Positions 15,933 through 25,109 of a stretch of DNA of 56,084 nt are shown one piece after another. The stretch lies in assembly GCA_030154025.1 (NCBI GenBank), contig JASKKT010000010.1, positions 1 through 56,084 on the forward strand, read 5' to 3'. Numbering within the stretch: position 1 is the first letter of the stretch; the number at the start of each line of letters is the position of its first letter. The notes under the pieces were generated by a model. The model ran no database searches. It was not told where the DNA came from and saw only the letters and a program-made list of their open reading frames with translations. The position numbers and the translations under genes were made by a program. The DNA comes from Methanolobus sp. (GTDB lineage: Archaea > Halobacteriota > Methanosarcinia > Methanosarcinales > Methanosarcinaceae).

Positions 15933-17579
15933 ATGGCAGGACAGATGGCTGGACAGCCGATTTTCATATTAAGAGAAGGAAGCCAGAGAACAAGAGGCAG
16001 AGAAGCTCAGAGCAACAACATCATGGCTGCAAAGGCAGTCGCTGAAGCTGTAAGGACAACACTTGGTCCCAAGGGTATGGACAAGATGCTTGTCGACAGC
16101 CTCGGAGATGTCGTCATCACCAACGACGGTGCAACCATTCTCAAAGAGATGGACATCGAGCACCCTGCAGCAAAGATGATCGTAGAGGTTGCAAAGACCC
16201 AGGATGCAGAGGTCGGCGACGGAACAACCACTGCCGCAGTCATTGCAGGAGAGCTCCTCAAGAAAGCTGAAGAGCTTATCGACCAGGACATCCACCCCAC
16301 CATCATCGCATCCGGATACAGGCTTGCATCCGAGAAGGCCGGCGGGATCGTCAAGACACTGGCAAGGTCGGTCACAAAAGCAGACAGGAACGTTCTGATG
16401 AGCATTTCCGGCACTGCAATGACCGGCAAAGGTGCAGAGGCAAACAAAGACGTGCTTTCAAACATCGTCGTCTCAGCCATTACAAGCATTGTTGACGAGG
16501 ACAACAAGGTCGACATGGACAACATCAAGATCGAGAAGAAGGTCGGTGCCCGCATAGAAGAGTCACAGCTCATCGAGGGTATGATCATCGACAAGGAACG
16601 TGTCCACACCAACATGCCAAAGAAAGTTGAGAACGCAAAGATCGCCCTCATCAACACTGCAATCGAACTCAAGGATACAGAGGTCGACGCAGAGATATCC
16701 ATTACATCCCCTGAACAGCTCCAGTCCTTCCTTGACCAGGAAGAGAAGATGATCAAGGACATGGTTGACAAGGTATCAAAGAGCGGTGCCAATGTGGTCT
16801 TCTGCCAGAAAGGTATCGATGACATGGCACAGCACTACCTTGCAAAGGCAGGCGTATTTGCAGTAAGGCGCGTCAAGAAGAGCGACATGCAGAAACTCTC
16901 CAAGGCAACCGGCGGCAAGCTCGTTACAAACCTTGATGAGATCACACAGGCAGATCTCGGTAACGCTGAACTCGTAGAGGAGAAGAAGATCGGCGGCGAC
17001 GAGATGACCTTTGTCACTGGCTGCAAGAACCCCAAGGCAGTATCCATCCTCCTGCGCGGCGGCACAGAGCATGTGATCGACAACATCGAAAGGGCACTGA
17101 ACGACGCCCTCAGAGTGGTCGGCGTTGCCATCGAGGACGAGAAACTCGTAGCCGGCGGCGGCTCCCCTGAAGTAGAGGTCGCACTCAGGCTCCAGGAATT
17201 CGCATCAACCCTCAGCGGCAGAGAGCAGCTTGCTGTAAAGGCATTCGCAGAAGCCCTTGAGATAATCCCGAGGACCCTTGCAGAGAACGCCGGTCTTGAC
17301 CCCATAGACATGCTCATGGAACTCCGTGCACACCACGAGAAGGGCCAGAAGACAGCAGGACTTAACGTTTACGAGGGCAAGGTCATCGACATGTGGGAAG
17401 CAGGCGTAGTTGAGCCACTCAGGGTAAAGACCCAGGCGATCAACGCTGCTGCAGAATCCGCAGTGATGATTCTCAGGATCGATGATATCATCGCATCCAG
17501 ACAGGGACCTGAAGGTCCATCCGGTGCTGACATGGTGCCAAACATGCCACCAGGCGGAATGCCCGGCATGGACATGTAA
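15933..17579 (+). CDS. ths: Thermosome (group II chaperonin) subunit
   Basis: A 548-residue chaperonin subunit of normal family length. It folds proteins inside a double-ring complex with a built-in lid. Visible landmarks are '[12 protein letters not shown]' and '[10 protein letters not shown]' near the N-terminus, the ATP-binding and catalytic '[15 protein letters not shown]' (about 93-107), '[15 protein letters not shown]' in the C-terminal equatorial domain, and a GGM-rich tail ending 'GGMPGMDM'. The codon use is highly biased toward preferred codons, consistent with high expression, and it has one of the best ribosome binding sites in the window. It is monocistronic with a clear terminator. 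Confidence 0.97.
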   Translation: MAGQMAGQPIFILREGSQRTRGREAQSNNIMAAKAVAEAVRTTLGPKGMDKMLVDSLGDVVITNDGATILKEMDIEHPAAKMIVEVAKTQDAEVGDGTTTAAVIAGELLKKAEELIDQDIHPTIIASGYRLASEKAGGIVKTLARSVTKADRNVLMSISGTAMTGKGAEANKDVLSNIVVSAITSIVDEDNKVDMDNIKIEKKVGARIEESQLIEGMIIDKERVHTNMPKKVENAKIALINTAIELKDTEVDAEISITSPEQLQSFLDQEEKMIKDMVDKVSKSGANVVFCQKGIDDMAQHYLAKAGVFAVRRVKKSDMQKLSKATGGKLVTNLDEITQADLGNAELVEEKKIGGDEMTFVTGCKNPKAVSILLRGGTEHVIDNIERALNDALRVVGVAIEDEKLVAGGGSPEVEVALRLQEFASTLSGREQLAVKAFAEALEIIPRTLAENAGLDPIDMLMELRAHHEKGQKTAGLNVYEGKVIDMWEAGVVEPLRVKTQAINAAAESAVMILRIDDIIASRQGPEGPSGADMVPNMPPGGMPGMDM

Positions 17580-17605
17580 GTGTAAGGTAAGTGAAAACAA
17601 TCCTA

Positions 17606-17637
17606 AGCGCAGATTTTTCTGCGCTGCATCTTCTTTT
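17606..17637 (+). terminator. Terminator of the thermosome gene
   Basis: AGCGCAGA (17606-17613) pairs perfectly with TCTGCGCT (17618-17625) around a TTTT loop and is followed by a T-rich stretch. It begins 26 nt after the thermosome stop. Confidence 0.7.
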
Positions 17638-17719
17638 TTAAGCGCTCCCAAAGAGCGGCATTAAAATACTCACTAATTGCAGCTTCATTGTTCTGCAGAC
17701 AAAGACCCGCAGACAAGGA

Positions 17720-18832
17720 TTACTCAAGACACTTCAGTATATCCTGCGGAGCGTATCTTGCCTTTATGACCCGCGTTCTGCCACGCATGCCCTTCCCTGA
17801 AAAATCGGCATCCAGGAACTGGGAAGAGTTCATCTTTTCGATGATCTCGTAAAAGCGCGTATATCCAAGCCCGGTAAGTTCGTGGAAGGACTTGTAAAGG
17901 TCACCGGTCTGCAGATCGCCACCCTTTGCTATCAGGCCAAGCAGGGTTCTCTCATGCTCTGACAGGGAACGGATGCTGCGGCAGAGATATATGAGGCGGG
18001 ATGCATCATAGGCCTTTTCGACATCCTCGATGGAAATGGTACGGCTTGCCCTGCGCTCGGCGTTCAGGCCTGAGCGCCTGAGAAGATCAATACCTACCCT
18101 GAGATCGCCTGTGGTACTTACATACTCCACTATACGCTCGCATACCTCATCAGGCACTACGTTCTGGAAGAAAGCGTGCTGTATCCTGTTCCTGATGATA
18201 TCCCTTATCTCATCCGGCCCGTATCTGGGGAAGTTTATTTCCTCCGGCAGGAACACGGAACCTACCCGGGGATCGAAGTTGTAGGAGGTTCCCACGTCAC
18301 TGATAATGGCAATGACAGAGACCTTTACCCCAGGATACTGTTCATGAGCCCTCAGCAGGGAATACATGACCTCATCAGCATGCCCTTCGTGGAAAAGATA
18401 GTTAATATCATCAAGTGCAACCACCAGTATCTTATTGCTGTCCACAAGCTGCTTGAGCACCTTCTCAAAGAGCTTCCTGAAAGCAACACCGGATGTAGGC
18501 GGCTTGATATTGACAAGCTTCTCATATATCCGGGACACTACTGCAAAGCGGGTGGAATCTATCTGGCAGTTTATCTTGGCAAAGACCACGTTCTCTGTGT
18601 GCTCTTTCATCTCGTTGAACACTTTCTGGACAGCGGTGGTCTTTCCGGTTCCGGGGGGACCCTTGACAAGGCAGTTCACGGGCCTCATCCCCCGCATCGC
18701 AGGCCTGAGGCTGAACTTGAGGGCCTGCACCTGGGAGTCCCTGTGAGCAAAATACTCAGGAAGGTAGTCCAGTTCAAGAACCTCACCATTCCTGAATATG
18801 GTCTCATCCCATAGCAGCATGTCCTTGGTCAC
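17720..18832 (-). CDS. Orc1/Cdc6-family replication initiator
   Basis: A 370-residue AAA+ protein with Walker A 'GPPGTGKTT' (about 59-67), Walker B 'VVALDDINY', a sensor-2 type Arg in 'GDLRVGIDLLRRSG' and a C-terminal winged helix (about 285-365). Archaeal Orc1/Cdc6 proteins bind origin repeats and load the MCM helicase; some paralogues act as regulators. The GTG start at 18832 is supported by GAGGGG 7 nt upstream; an ATG lies four codons in. I see no convincing origin-recognition-box array beside it, so this is not evidence that an origin lies here. Its promoter region carries nested inverted repeats. Confidence 0.88.
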   Translation of the reverse strand: MTKDMLLWDETIFRNGEVLELDYLPEYFAHRDSQVQALKFSLRPAMRGMRPVNCLVKGPPGTGKTTAVQKVFNEMKEHTENVVFAKINCQIDSTRFAVVSRIYEKLVNIKPPTSGVAFRKLFEKVLKQLVDSNKILVVALDDINYLFHEGHADEVMYSLLRAHEQYPGVKVSVIAIISDVGTSYNFDPRVGSVFLPEEINFPRYGPDEIRDIIRNRIQHAFFQNVVPDEVCERIVEYVSTTGDLRVGIDLLRRSGLNAERRASRTISIEDVEKAYDASRLIYLCRSIRSLSEHERTLLGLIAKGGDLQTGDLYKSFHELTGLGYTRFYEIIEKMNSSQFLDADFSGKGMRGRTRVIKARYAPQDILKCLE

Positions 18833-18865
18833 TTGTAAGCCCCTCTTTTGATGAAATAGGATATA

Positions 18866-18917
18866 GCAGGTTTACTGGTATGTAAGCCAGCTTTGTAATT
18901 ATATAAATATAACCTGC
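18866..18917 (-). promoter_or_regulatory. Promoter of the Orc1/Cdc6 gene with nested inverted repeats
   Basis: GCAGGTT (18866-18872) and AACCTGC (18911-18917) are perfect inverted copies that flank a TATA-like element (about 18897-18910 on the minus strand). Inside lie CTGG (18875-18878) and CCAG (18887-18890) around the expected start of transcription. The arrangement suggests an operator, possibly autoregulatory. The repeats are seen; their function is inferred. Confidence 0.4.
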
Positions 18918-18965
18918 CCATAATAACTTTTTGCTTTCTCGCAGCCAGCCACATGCCGGGAGTCC

Positions 18966-20147
18966 TTATGCAACGAATGCGGCTATGTTCAGGACGGTCT
19001 CAACGAGCTTATTGACCTCCTCCCGGGTGTTGTACAATGCGAACGAAGCCCTGACGGTACCGTCCACCCCCAGGAAATCGATCCCGGGAATAGCGCAATG
19101 ATAACCGCTGCGCACGCATATCTTCTTTGTCTGGTCAAGTATCATGGCAACATCATGTGCATTCATGCCCGTGACATTGAAGGGCACAACGGAGGACCTA
19201 TCCGTGGGACCGTAGACCTCCACCCCGTCTATTGCCGCAAGCCTGCGGGCGGCATCCCTTGCAAGCGCAAGTTCATGCTTCTCTATGTTCTTCACACCGA
19301 TATCCTTCACATATTCCACTGCCTTTCCAAGACCGATGACGCCGGGCATGTTAGGTGTCCCTGCTTCGAACTTTGCAGGGCTTGCCTCTATCTCATAGCC
19401 GGAGTCAGACACCGCGCGTACCATTCCCCCACCCAGGAACATCGGTTCTACCATATCCGGCTCCCGGATATAGAGGATACCGGTACCTTGCGGTCCCAGA
19501 AGACCCTTATGTCCCGGAGCCACAAAGAAATCAGGATTCATTGAACCAATATCCACAGGCATGTGGCCTGTGGACTGGGAACCATCCACCAGCACCCTGA
19601 CATCTTCCCTGTGAGCGCCTTTGACAACCCTGCAGACATCCTGTACGGAACCAAACACATTGGAGACCTGTGTGACAGCTATAAGGCGTGTCCTGTCGGT
19701 AATTGCTGAGCTGATAGCCTCCGGATCCACAACACCCGTTGTGTCAGGTTTCACGATGGTCAGGTTCACTCCTTCTTGTTTAAGCCGCATCCATGGGAGG
19801 AGATTTGAGTGGTGCTCCACAAGAGTGACAATGATGTGGTCACCCTCTGCCCAGGGGAAACCCCTTGCGACTATATTTACGCTCTCTGTTGCATTCCTGG
19901 TAAAGATGGTCTTTTTCACATCTGCGTTCAGGAAGTTTGCTACAGTCTCCCTGGCATCTTCATAATGACTGGTAGTCTCGCGGGCAAGCCTGTGAGCCCC
20001 TCTGCCGTGATTGGCTGCATACCTGAAAAAGTACTCTTCCATTTCCCTGACCACAGGCACAGGTGTCTGAGTGGTGGCTGCATTATCCAGATAGATAACC
20101 TCTTTAAGTACCGGAAAGTCTTCCCTGACGGAATGAACATCGTACAT
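18966..20147 (-). CDS. Cysteine desulfurase (class V aminotransferase)
   Basis: A 393-residue PLP enzyme that takes sulfur from cysteine to give alanine and an enzyme persulfide. The PLP-binding Lys is in 'APGHKGLLGPQGTG' (about residue 215), the PLP-pocket His in 'LVEHHSNLLPW', and the catalytic Cys in 'VRSGYHCAIPG' near the C-terminus. The motif set is closer to the SufS/CsdA group than to IscS. No Suf or Isc scaffold gene is beside it. A 51-residue protein lies 41 bp upstream on the same strand, and the McrA thioamidation genes are divergent to it, so it might supply sulfur locally. Methanogens often use sulfide directly, so this remains a hypothesis. Confidence 0.9.
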   Translation of the reverse strand: MYDVHSVREDFPVLKEVIYLDNAATTQTPVPVVREMEEYFFRYAANHGRGAHRLARETTSHYEDARETVANFLNADVKKTIFTRNATESVNIVARGFPWAEGDHIIVTLVEHHSNLLPWMRLKQEGVNLTIVKPDTTGVVDPEAISSAITDRTRLIAVTQVSNVFGSVQDVCRVVKGAHREDVRVLVDGSQSTGHMPVDIGSMNPDFFVAPGHKGLLGPQGTGILYIREPDMVEPMFLGGGMVRAVSDSGYEIEASPAKFEAGTPNMPGVIGLGKAVEYVKDIGVKNIEKHELALARDAARRLAAIDGVEVYGPTDRSSVVPFNVTGMNAHDVAMILDQTKKICVRSGYHCAIPGIDFLGVDGTVRASFALYNTREEVNKLVETVLNIAAFVA

Positions 20148-20188
20148 AGGGGTTCTTACGTCAAGAAAATAAAAATAGTTTTGCAGGC

Positions 20189-20344
20189 TTACTTCGCCTG
20201 CAGGCCGCCTATCATGAAGCGGCAGAGATCCATATCCTCATCGCTGAGATCATCCGGTGAAACACCATCCACAACGGTATGGAACCTTTCCAGGAAGCAT
20301 TCGACATTATTAGATCTGGTCTTAGCTTTACTTTGGTCTCTCAT
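20189..20344 (-). CDS. Unrecognised 51-residue acidic protein
   Basis: This small gene is supported by a near-ideal ribosome binding site (AGGAGG, 20349-20354, 4 nt before the ATG at 20344) and a TATA element about 50 nt upstream. The product has a basic N-terminus ('MRDQSKAKTRSNN'), then 'VECFLERFHTVVDG' and an acidic helix-like 'SPDDLSDEDMDLCRFMI' with two cysteines (Cys16, Cys41). I do not recognise a family. It is the first gene of a probable operon with the cysteine desulfurase 41 bp downstream, so it may assist or regulate sulfur transfer. Confidence 0.65.
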   Translation of the reverse strand: MRDQSKAKTRSNNVECFLERFHTVVDGVSPDDLSDEDMDLCRFMIGGLQAK

Positions 20345-20391
20345 AATTCCTCCTGTCTCTCATTCTACTTATTTGACCAGATAAGCACTTT

Positions 20392-20460
20392 GAATATATA
20401 AATGATATCTTATATTGCCTATCCGATTGAACTTTCAAATTGGTCAGGCTTGTATATAAA
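20392..20460. promoter_or_regulatory. Divergent promoters between the desulfurase and ycaO genes
   Basis: GAATATATAAATG (20392-20404) suits leftward transcription toward the 51-residue gene, and TGTATATAAA (20451-20460) suits rightward transcription toward ycaO with a leader of about 75 nt. Co-regulation of the two directions is possible. Confidence 0.5.
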
Positions 20461-20559
20461 AATATCCCTTAATAGACTGACAGAACGAGAGGGTTTCCTG
20501 AAGCATGAACGCACATATTGTCGCAAGAAATTAATACCTGCAGGAAACTCTGCCTAAAC

Positions 20560-21837
20560 ATGCCAGAGATAACAATAGACAGATCGCTCCGATACATCAA
20601 GGGCACACAGCAGGTGCTCAGCGAGGAGGCCACCCTTGAAAATGCAAAGAGCAACCTTGAGAGGACAGGAGTTACCAGGGTTGCCGGCATAACGGACCTT
20701 GACAGGATAGGCATACCTGTGATCACAACTGTCAGGCCGAGTGCTGCAGAGGGAGCTATTTCCATATACTCGGGAAAAGGCAGTACCGAGAACCAGGCAC
20801 GTATCTCCGCAATGATGGAGAGTTATGAAAGATGCCTTGCTGAGAGAAGCGGCCTGAACAAGAACATAGAGGAAGATATCTCTTCCCCTTACTTCATTGA
20901 TACATTCGAGGGAGCTTCAGCCAGGGGCGCTGCAGTCGATCCTGCATCCCTGCTCCTGTCCGAAGCCTGCTCCCCGGAGCACCTGGTGGAATGGACGACC
21001 GGATGGGACCTCCTCAGGAACGAAGAGATAGCTGTCCCTGCAAATGCTGTCTTCCACCCCTACAACGCACCCGGAAGAGCTGCAAAACTGTTCAGGTCCA
21101 ACACCAATGGTCTTGCTGCGGGCAACACATCTGAAGAAGCGATACTCCATGGCCTGCTGGAAGTGATCGAGAGGGACGCCCTGAGTATTGCCGAGTATAA
21201 CAGGTCCCCCGGCAAAGAGATCATGCTTACACCGGAAGACGGGGAAAACTATGAACTGCTGCGCAGATTCCGGGACAACGAGGTTGATGTCAAACTCTGG
21301 TTACTACCTCACGACACCCGGGTCACCACTGTTGTTGCAGCCACCGATGACATAAGGCTCAGGGATGCTGCACTGCTTGTTATGGGAGCGGGGTCCCACC
21401 TCAAGCCGGAAATTGCAGTGAAAAGAGCACTGACGGAAGCTGCCCAGTCAAGGGTAGTACAGATACACGGAGCACGAGAGGATACTGACCGCGAGAGTTT
21501 TGTCAGGCAGATAGGCTATGACAGGATCAGGCGCATGAACAGGTATTGGTACGACGAGGGAGAAAAGGTCGCTATGAGAGACATTGAGGACCTCTCGGGA
21601 AGCAGTCCTGCAGAAAATATCGGAACGATCCTTGAACAGCTCCGCAGCATTGCTGACAGAGCTATCATAGTGGACCTCTCAAGGGAAAGCGTCCCCATCC
21701 CGGTGATCAGGGCAGTAATACCCGCTTTCGAGGTGTACACCCTTGACAGGGAAAGGATGGGAAGCCGGTTAAAGGCAGGAAAGAAAAGGAAACTATCTCC
21801 CGAGGAAAGACCCTGGAGACAGAGGGCCAGGAAATGA
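20560..21837 (+). CDS. ycaO: YcaO-domain protein for McrA-glycine thioamidation
   Basis: A 425-residue YcaO protein. YcaO enzymes activate a backbone amide by ATP-dependent phosphorylation. In methanogens the YcaO-TfuA pair installs thioglycine in the active-site region of methyl-coenzyme M reductase (McrA). Landmarks are 'GKGSTENQARISAMMESYERC' split over the ATP/Mg site, 'NTNGLAAGNTSEEAILHGLLEVIERDA' type sequence, and 'LTEAAQSRVVQIHGARED'. The ATG at 20560 is chosen because homologues start near 'MPEITIDRSL'; the frame opens earlier at TTG 20518. The stop overlaps the tfuA start (ATGA). The presence of this pair marks the organism as a methanogen or relative carrying Mcr. Confidence 0.92.
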   Translation: MPEITIDRSLRYIKGTQQVLSEEATLENAKSNLERTGVTRVAGITDLDRIGIPVITTVRPSAAEGAISIYSGKGSTENQARISAMMESYERCLAERSGLNKNIEEDISSPYFIDTFEGASARGAAVDPASLLLSEACSPEHLVEWTTGWDLLRNEEIAVPANAVFHPYNAPGRAAKLFRSNTNGLAAGNTSEEAILHGLLEVIERDALSIAEYNRSPGKEIMLTPEDGENYELLRRFRDNEVDVKLWLLPHDTRVTTVVAATDDIRLRDAALLVMGAGSHLKPEIAVKRALTEAAQSRVVQIHGAREDTDRESFVRQIGYDRIRRMNRYWYDEGEKVAMRDIEDLSGSSPAENIGTILEQLRSIADRAIIVDLSRESVPIPVIRAVIPAFEVYTLDRERMGSRLKAGKKRKLSPEERPWRQRARK

Positions 21838-22505
21838 GCAGGCCCATGAAAGCACTGGCGTTCACAGGCACGAGCATCAGCCACGAGGAAGCAAGAAAGA
21901 TACTCGACATTGATTACCGTCCTCCGGTGTTCCGGGGGAACATGGAAGACGCAGTCAGGGCAGGATACACGCTGATCGGCATCATTGACGGGGTCTTCTT
22001 CAGCCGCGCAGCCGTTGCCCACAAGGAGATAATCAGGGCCATAGATGCAGGGGTGACCGTGGTGGGCGGGTGTAGCATGGGCGCTCTGCGGGCTTCGGAG
22101 CTTGATGTTCACGGCATGATAGGGGTGGGAAGGATATATGAGTGGTACAGGAACGGAGTAATCGAGGATGATGACGAGGTTGCAGTGGCAACCAATCCGG
22201 ACACCTTTGAGCCTGTCTCAAGCCCCATGGTCAACATAAGAGAGACACTGCTGGCTGCTTCCGCAAAGGGCATAATTGACCATGAAAGCTGCACCGGGCT
22301 GATAGATCTTGCCAAGAGGACGCACTACTCAGATAGAAACTATTTCTGGTTGACAAAAGAGGCCTCCAGGAATGGGATCATATCCGAACTGAAAGCAGCA
22401 GAAATTCTTACTTACTGCAGGGAGCATGAGGCGGACATCAAGAAACAGGATGCAGTAATGGTCCTTGAGAAAATGAAAGAGCTGCTGGGTGAGAGCAGCA
22501 AATAG
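21834..22505 (+). CDS. tfuA: TfuA-like protein for McrA-glycine thioamidation
   Basis: A 223-residue TfuA-domain protein. The conserved core is 'GGCSMGALRASELDVHGMIG' followed by 'GRIYEWYRNGVIEDDDEVAV'. TfuA proteins partner YcaO and are thought to deliver or hydrolytically release sulfur for thioamide formation. It overlaps ycaO by 4 bp, so the two proteins are translationally coupled. It ends 7 bp from the convergent metal-transporter gene. Confidence 0.92.
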   Translation: MSRPMKALAFTGTSISHEEARKILDIDYRPPVFRGNMEDAVRAGYTLIGIIDGVFFSRAAVAHKEIIRAIDAGVTVVGGCSMGALRASELDVHGMIGVGRIYEWYRNGVIEDDDEVAVATNPDTFEPVSSPMVNIRETLLAASAKGIIDHESCTGLIDLAKRTHYSDRNYFWLTKEASRNGIISELKAAEILTYCREHEADIKKQDAVMVLEKMKELLGESSK

Positions 22506-22512
22506 ACCAGCA

Positions 22513-23331
22513 TCAGGCACGTACGATCCTTGGCCTGACAGCATGGTACACAAAATGCAACAGGTACACTGCTGACATCACAAGGATGATAGTGGCCCCG
22601 GAAGGCACGTCGTAGGTATATGAGAGTGCCAGGCCGGTGATACTGAAGAGCGCACCAAGGAACATGGATATATACATCATCTTTCTCAGGTTCTTCGTAT
22701 AATGGCTGCTCAAAGACGCGGGCATGGTAAGCAATGCTATTATGAGGATTATTCCCACCACCTTGATGAGCAGGACTATTGTCAGTGCTATCAGGCAGAG
22801 CAATAACAGATAAAGGCGCTCCACATTGATACCTGCCACCGTGGCGAATTCCTCATCAAAGCACAGGGACATGAATTCCTTATAATAGGCATAGACCACG
22901 AAAACAATAACTGCATCAAGCGCCAGCATCAGGTAGATGTCAGAGAGCGGTACCGTAAGTATGTTCCCGAAAAGGTAGGTCATCAGGTCCGGCGCATATC
23001 CTGGAGTCAGATATATAAGGATGATGCCTATGGCCATGCCCAGCGACCACAGGATGCCAATTGCAGTATCCTCCGCAACCTTGGTCCTTTTACTTGTGAT
23101 CCCCATTGCAATGGCAGACAGGAGGCTGAAAGGCACAAGTCCGTACATGGGATTCACACCAAGATAGTATCCCAGGCCTATCCCGCCAAAGGAGGCATGA
23201 GAGATGCCACCACTCAGGGAGGTAACCTTTTTGACAACAACATACACACCTATGATGCCACAGGCAATGCTTGCAAGGACCGCTGCCATGATGGCATTCC
23301 TCATGAAGCCGTATTGTAGTATTTCGAACAT
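22513..23331 (-). CDS. znuB: Metal ABC transporter permease, ZnuB/MntB type
   Basis: A 272-residue ABC-3 family permease with about eight membrane helices. 'GGISHASFGGIGLGYYLG' is the family's conserved cytoplasmic/membrane motif, and 'IKVVGIILIIALLTMPASLS' the second signature. It imports zinc, manganese or iron with the ATPase and the binding protein encoded just upstream. It is the last gene of a four-gene leftward cluster (regulator, binding protein, ATPase, permease). Confidence 0.9.
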   Translation of the reverse strand: MFEILQYGFMRNAIMAAVLASIACGIIGVYVVVKKVTSLSGGISHASFGGIGLGYYLGVNPMYGLVPFSLLSAIAMGITSKRTKVAEDTAIGILWSLGMAIGIILIYLTPGYAPDLMTYLFGNILTVPLSDIYLMLALDAVIVFVVYAYYKEFMSLCFDEEFATVAGINVERLYLLLLCLIALTIVLLIKVVGIILIIALLTMPASLSSHYTKNLRKMMYISMFLGALFSITGLALSYTYDVPSGATIILVMSAVYLLHFVYHAVRPRIVRA

Positions 23332-23346
23332 GGGAAGCCTCGCGTT

Positions 23347-24096
23347 TCAATGGACCTTCAGGACCCTGTGCGGGACACCGTGTGCTATCAATTCCACAGG
23401 GCACTGGTAAGCCGCTTCAAGGTCCTTCGGGCTGAGCTCCTTGGAGTTGTGATAATGCAGCCTCCTGTTAAGGCAGGCAACCTTGTCCACATAGACCGAC
23501 AGAGCGCTCATGTCGTGGGTGACAAGCAAAATAGCAATTTCAGACTTGAGCCGGTTAAGAAGCTCATAGAACTCCCTCTGCCGTTTTGAATCAATACCTG
23601 TGGAAGGCTCGTCCAGGATCAGAAGCCTGGGGCGCGTAACAAGTGACCTGGCAATAAAGACCCTTTGCTTCTGTCCGCCGGAAAGTTCACCTATCTGGCG
23701 GTCCCTGTAATCCAGCATATCCACGACCTTGAGGGCCTCATAGGCAGCTTTCCTGTCATCTTCGTTGTATCCCCTGAAAGGACCCTTGTGACCAAGGCAT
23801 CCCATGAGGACGACTTCCCACACGCTTATGGGAAAATCAAGGTTAGAAGAGATATACTGGGGAACATAACCCGCGTACTTGCGGGTCTTTTTAGGGTCGT
23901 CCCCCAGGAGCCTGACCGATCCGCGGTCAGGTTTGATCAATCCAAGGATAACCTTCAGGAGAGTGCTCTTGCCGCCCCCGTTGGGACCTATTATTGCAAG
24001 GAAATCCCTGTCCTCTACCACAAGATCCACTGCTTCGAGCACGGGAGTATTGCCATAACTTACCCAGACATCCTTGAGATCGATCACTTCAGCCAT
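23347..24096 (-). CDS. znuC: Metal ABC transporter ATPase, ZnuC/MntA type
   Basis: A 249-residue ATPase with Walker A 'GPNGGGKSTLLK' (about 36-47), the signature 'LSGGQKQRV', Walker B 'LLILDEPSTGID' and switch His 'LLVTHDMSAL'. Its start codon abuts the stop of the binding-protein gene. It energises import through the permease 15 bp downstream. The tail ends with a short His-containing segment. Confidence 0.9.
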   Translation of the reverse strand: MAEVIDLKDVWVSYGNTPVLEAVDLVVEDRDFLAIIGPNGGGKSTLLKVILGLIKPDRGSVRLLGDDPKKTRKYAGYVPQYISSNLDFPISVWEVVLMGCLGHKGPFRGYNEDDRKAAYEALKVVDMLDYRDRQIGELSGGQKQRVFIARSLVTRPRLLILDEPSTGIDSKRQREFYELLNRLKSEIAILLVTHDMSALSVYVDKVACLNRRLHYHNSKELSPKDLEAAYQCPVELIAHGVPHRVLKVH

Positions 24097-25053
24097 TTAA
24101 GCCAGTCCTTTTTCAAATGCTGCGGTTACCTTTGCAAGGTTATCTATATAATCTTTTGCAAGGGGATCAATCGATACTACTTCAGCATTAATTTCAGCAG
24201 CTATAGCTTTGGTGCTTGTGGTACTGAAACCGGGCTGTACGAATATCACCCTGACATCCTTTTCCTTTGCAGTGTCTATCAAGCTCTGCATGTCCTTCGC
24301 ACTTGGCTCCTTGCCCTCTATTTCCACAGCTATCTCATTCAGGCCGTATGTTTCCGCAAAGTAACCCCAGGAAGGGTGATACACTATGAAGCTGCTGCCT
24401 TCCTTACCGGCAAGGGTTTCCCTGATAGTAGCATCGACAGCATCCAGTTCTGCAAGATAGGCATCCCTGTTCTGCATATACAGTTCCTGATTGTCCGGAT
24501 CGATCTCCACAAGTCCCGCATAGGTATTATTAACCATTATCTTTGCCTGCTTAGGGGATGTCCAGATGTGGGGATCCTTTGTAAGGCTTTCATTGTGCTC
24601 TTCAGCTCCATGTTCCTCATAGGATCCTTCGGAATCATGTTCTTCTGCATACTCTTCATCGTCATGAGAATGAGCCTCCATTGTCCTGAACGTTACACCG
24701 TTTGATGAATCCACTATAAGCATATCCGGATTCTGGGCAATGAGCCGGTCCATCCACACCCTCTCAAAGTCCAGCCCGGAGCCCACCTTTACATACATCT
24801 GGGCCCTGCTCAGGTCCCTAAGCTGCCCGGATGTTATTTCATAAGTATGCGGATCCGCGCCTGCGGGAACCATGACAAGCACCTTCACATTATCCCCTGC
24901 GATCTTTTCAACGAACTCCGCCTGCGGAAGGATGCTCACTGCAACAATAGGCTTATCCAGAGAAGCAGATGCTTCCGGTCCTTCAGTACAGCCACTGGTA
25001 AGTATAAGAGCCAGGGATAATAACAGAACGAACACCATACACAATTTTCTCAT
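24097..25053 (-). CDS. znuA: Metal-binding lipoprotein of ABC importer, ZnuA type
   Basis: A 318-residue cluster A-I binding protein. The N-terminus is a lipoprotein signal with the lipobox 'LTSGC' (Cys about 22). Metal ligands are expected at 'GADPHTYE', 'DPHIWTSPK' and the His in 'IVYHPSWGYFA'. Between lobe elements lies a charged His/Glu/Asp-rich loop (about 131-155), which is typical of zinc-specific members and absent from most manganese proteins. I therefore favour zinc, with manganese or iron as alternatives. A candidate operator and promoter lie just upstream. Confidence 0.9.
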   Translation of the reverse strand: MRKLCMVFVLLLSLALILTSGCTEGPEASASLDKPIVAVSILPQAEFVEKIAGDNVKVLVMVPAGADPHTYEITSGQLRDLSRAQMYVKVGSGLDFERVWMDRLIAQNPDMLIVDSSNGVTFRTMEAHSHDDEEYAEEHDSEGSYEEHGAEEHNESLTKDPHIWTSPKQAKIMVNNTYAGLVEIDPDNQELYMQNRDAYLAELDAVDATIRETLAGKEGSSFIVYHPSWGYFAETYGLNEIAVEIEGKEPSAKDMQSLIDTAKEKDVRVIFVQPGFSTTSTKAIAAEINAEVVSIDPLAKDYIDNLAKVTAAFEKGLA

Positions 25054-25109
25054 CTAATACTACCTCCATTTTTATGTAATACTTCAAATTTGGATCGGTA
25101 CCATTAATT

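Noticed and set aside
18833-18965. Replication origin beside Orc1/Cdc6
   Set aside because: The region is short and AT-rich with inverted repeats, but I see no array of origin recognition boxes with the usual G-tract, so an origin is not claimed.
23665-24705. Plus-strand frame of 346 codons opposite znuC and znuA
   Set aside because: Antisense to two clear transporter genes and crossing their junction; not a plausible protein.
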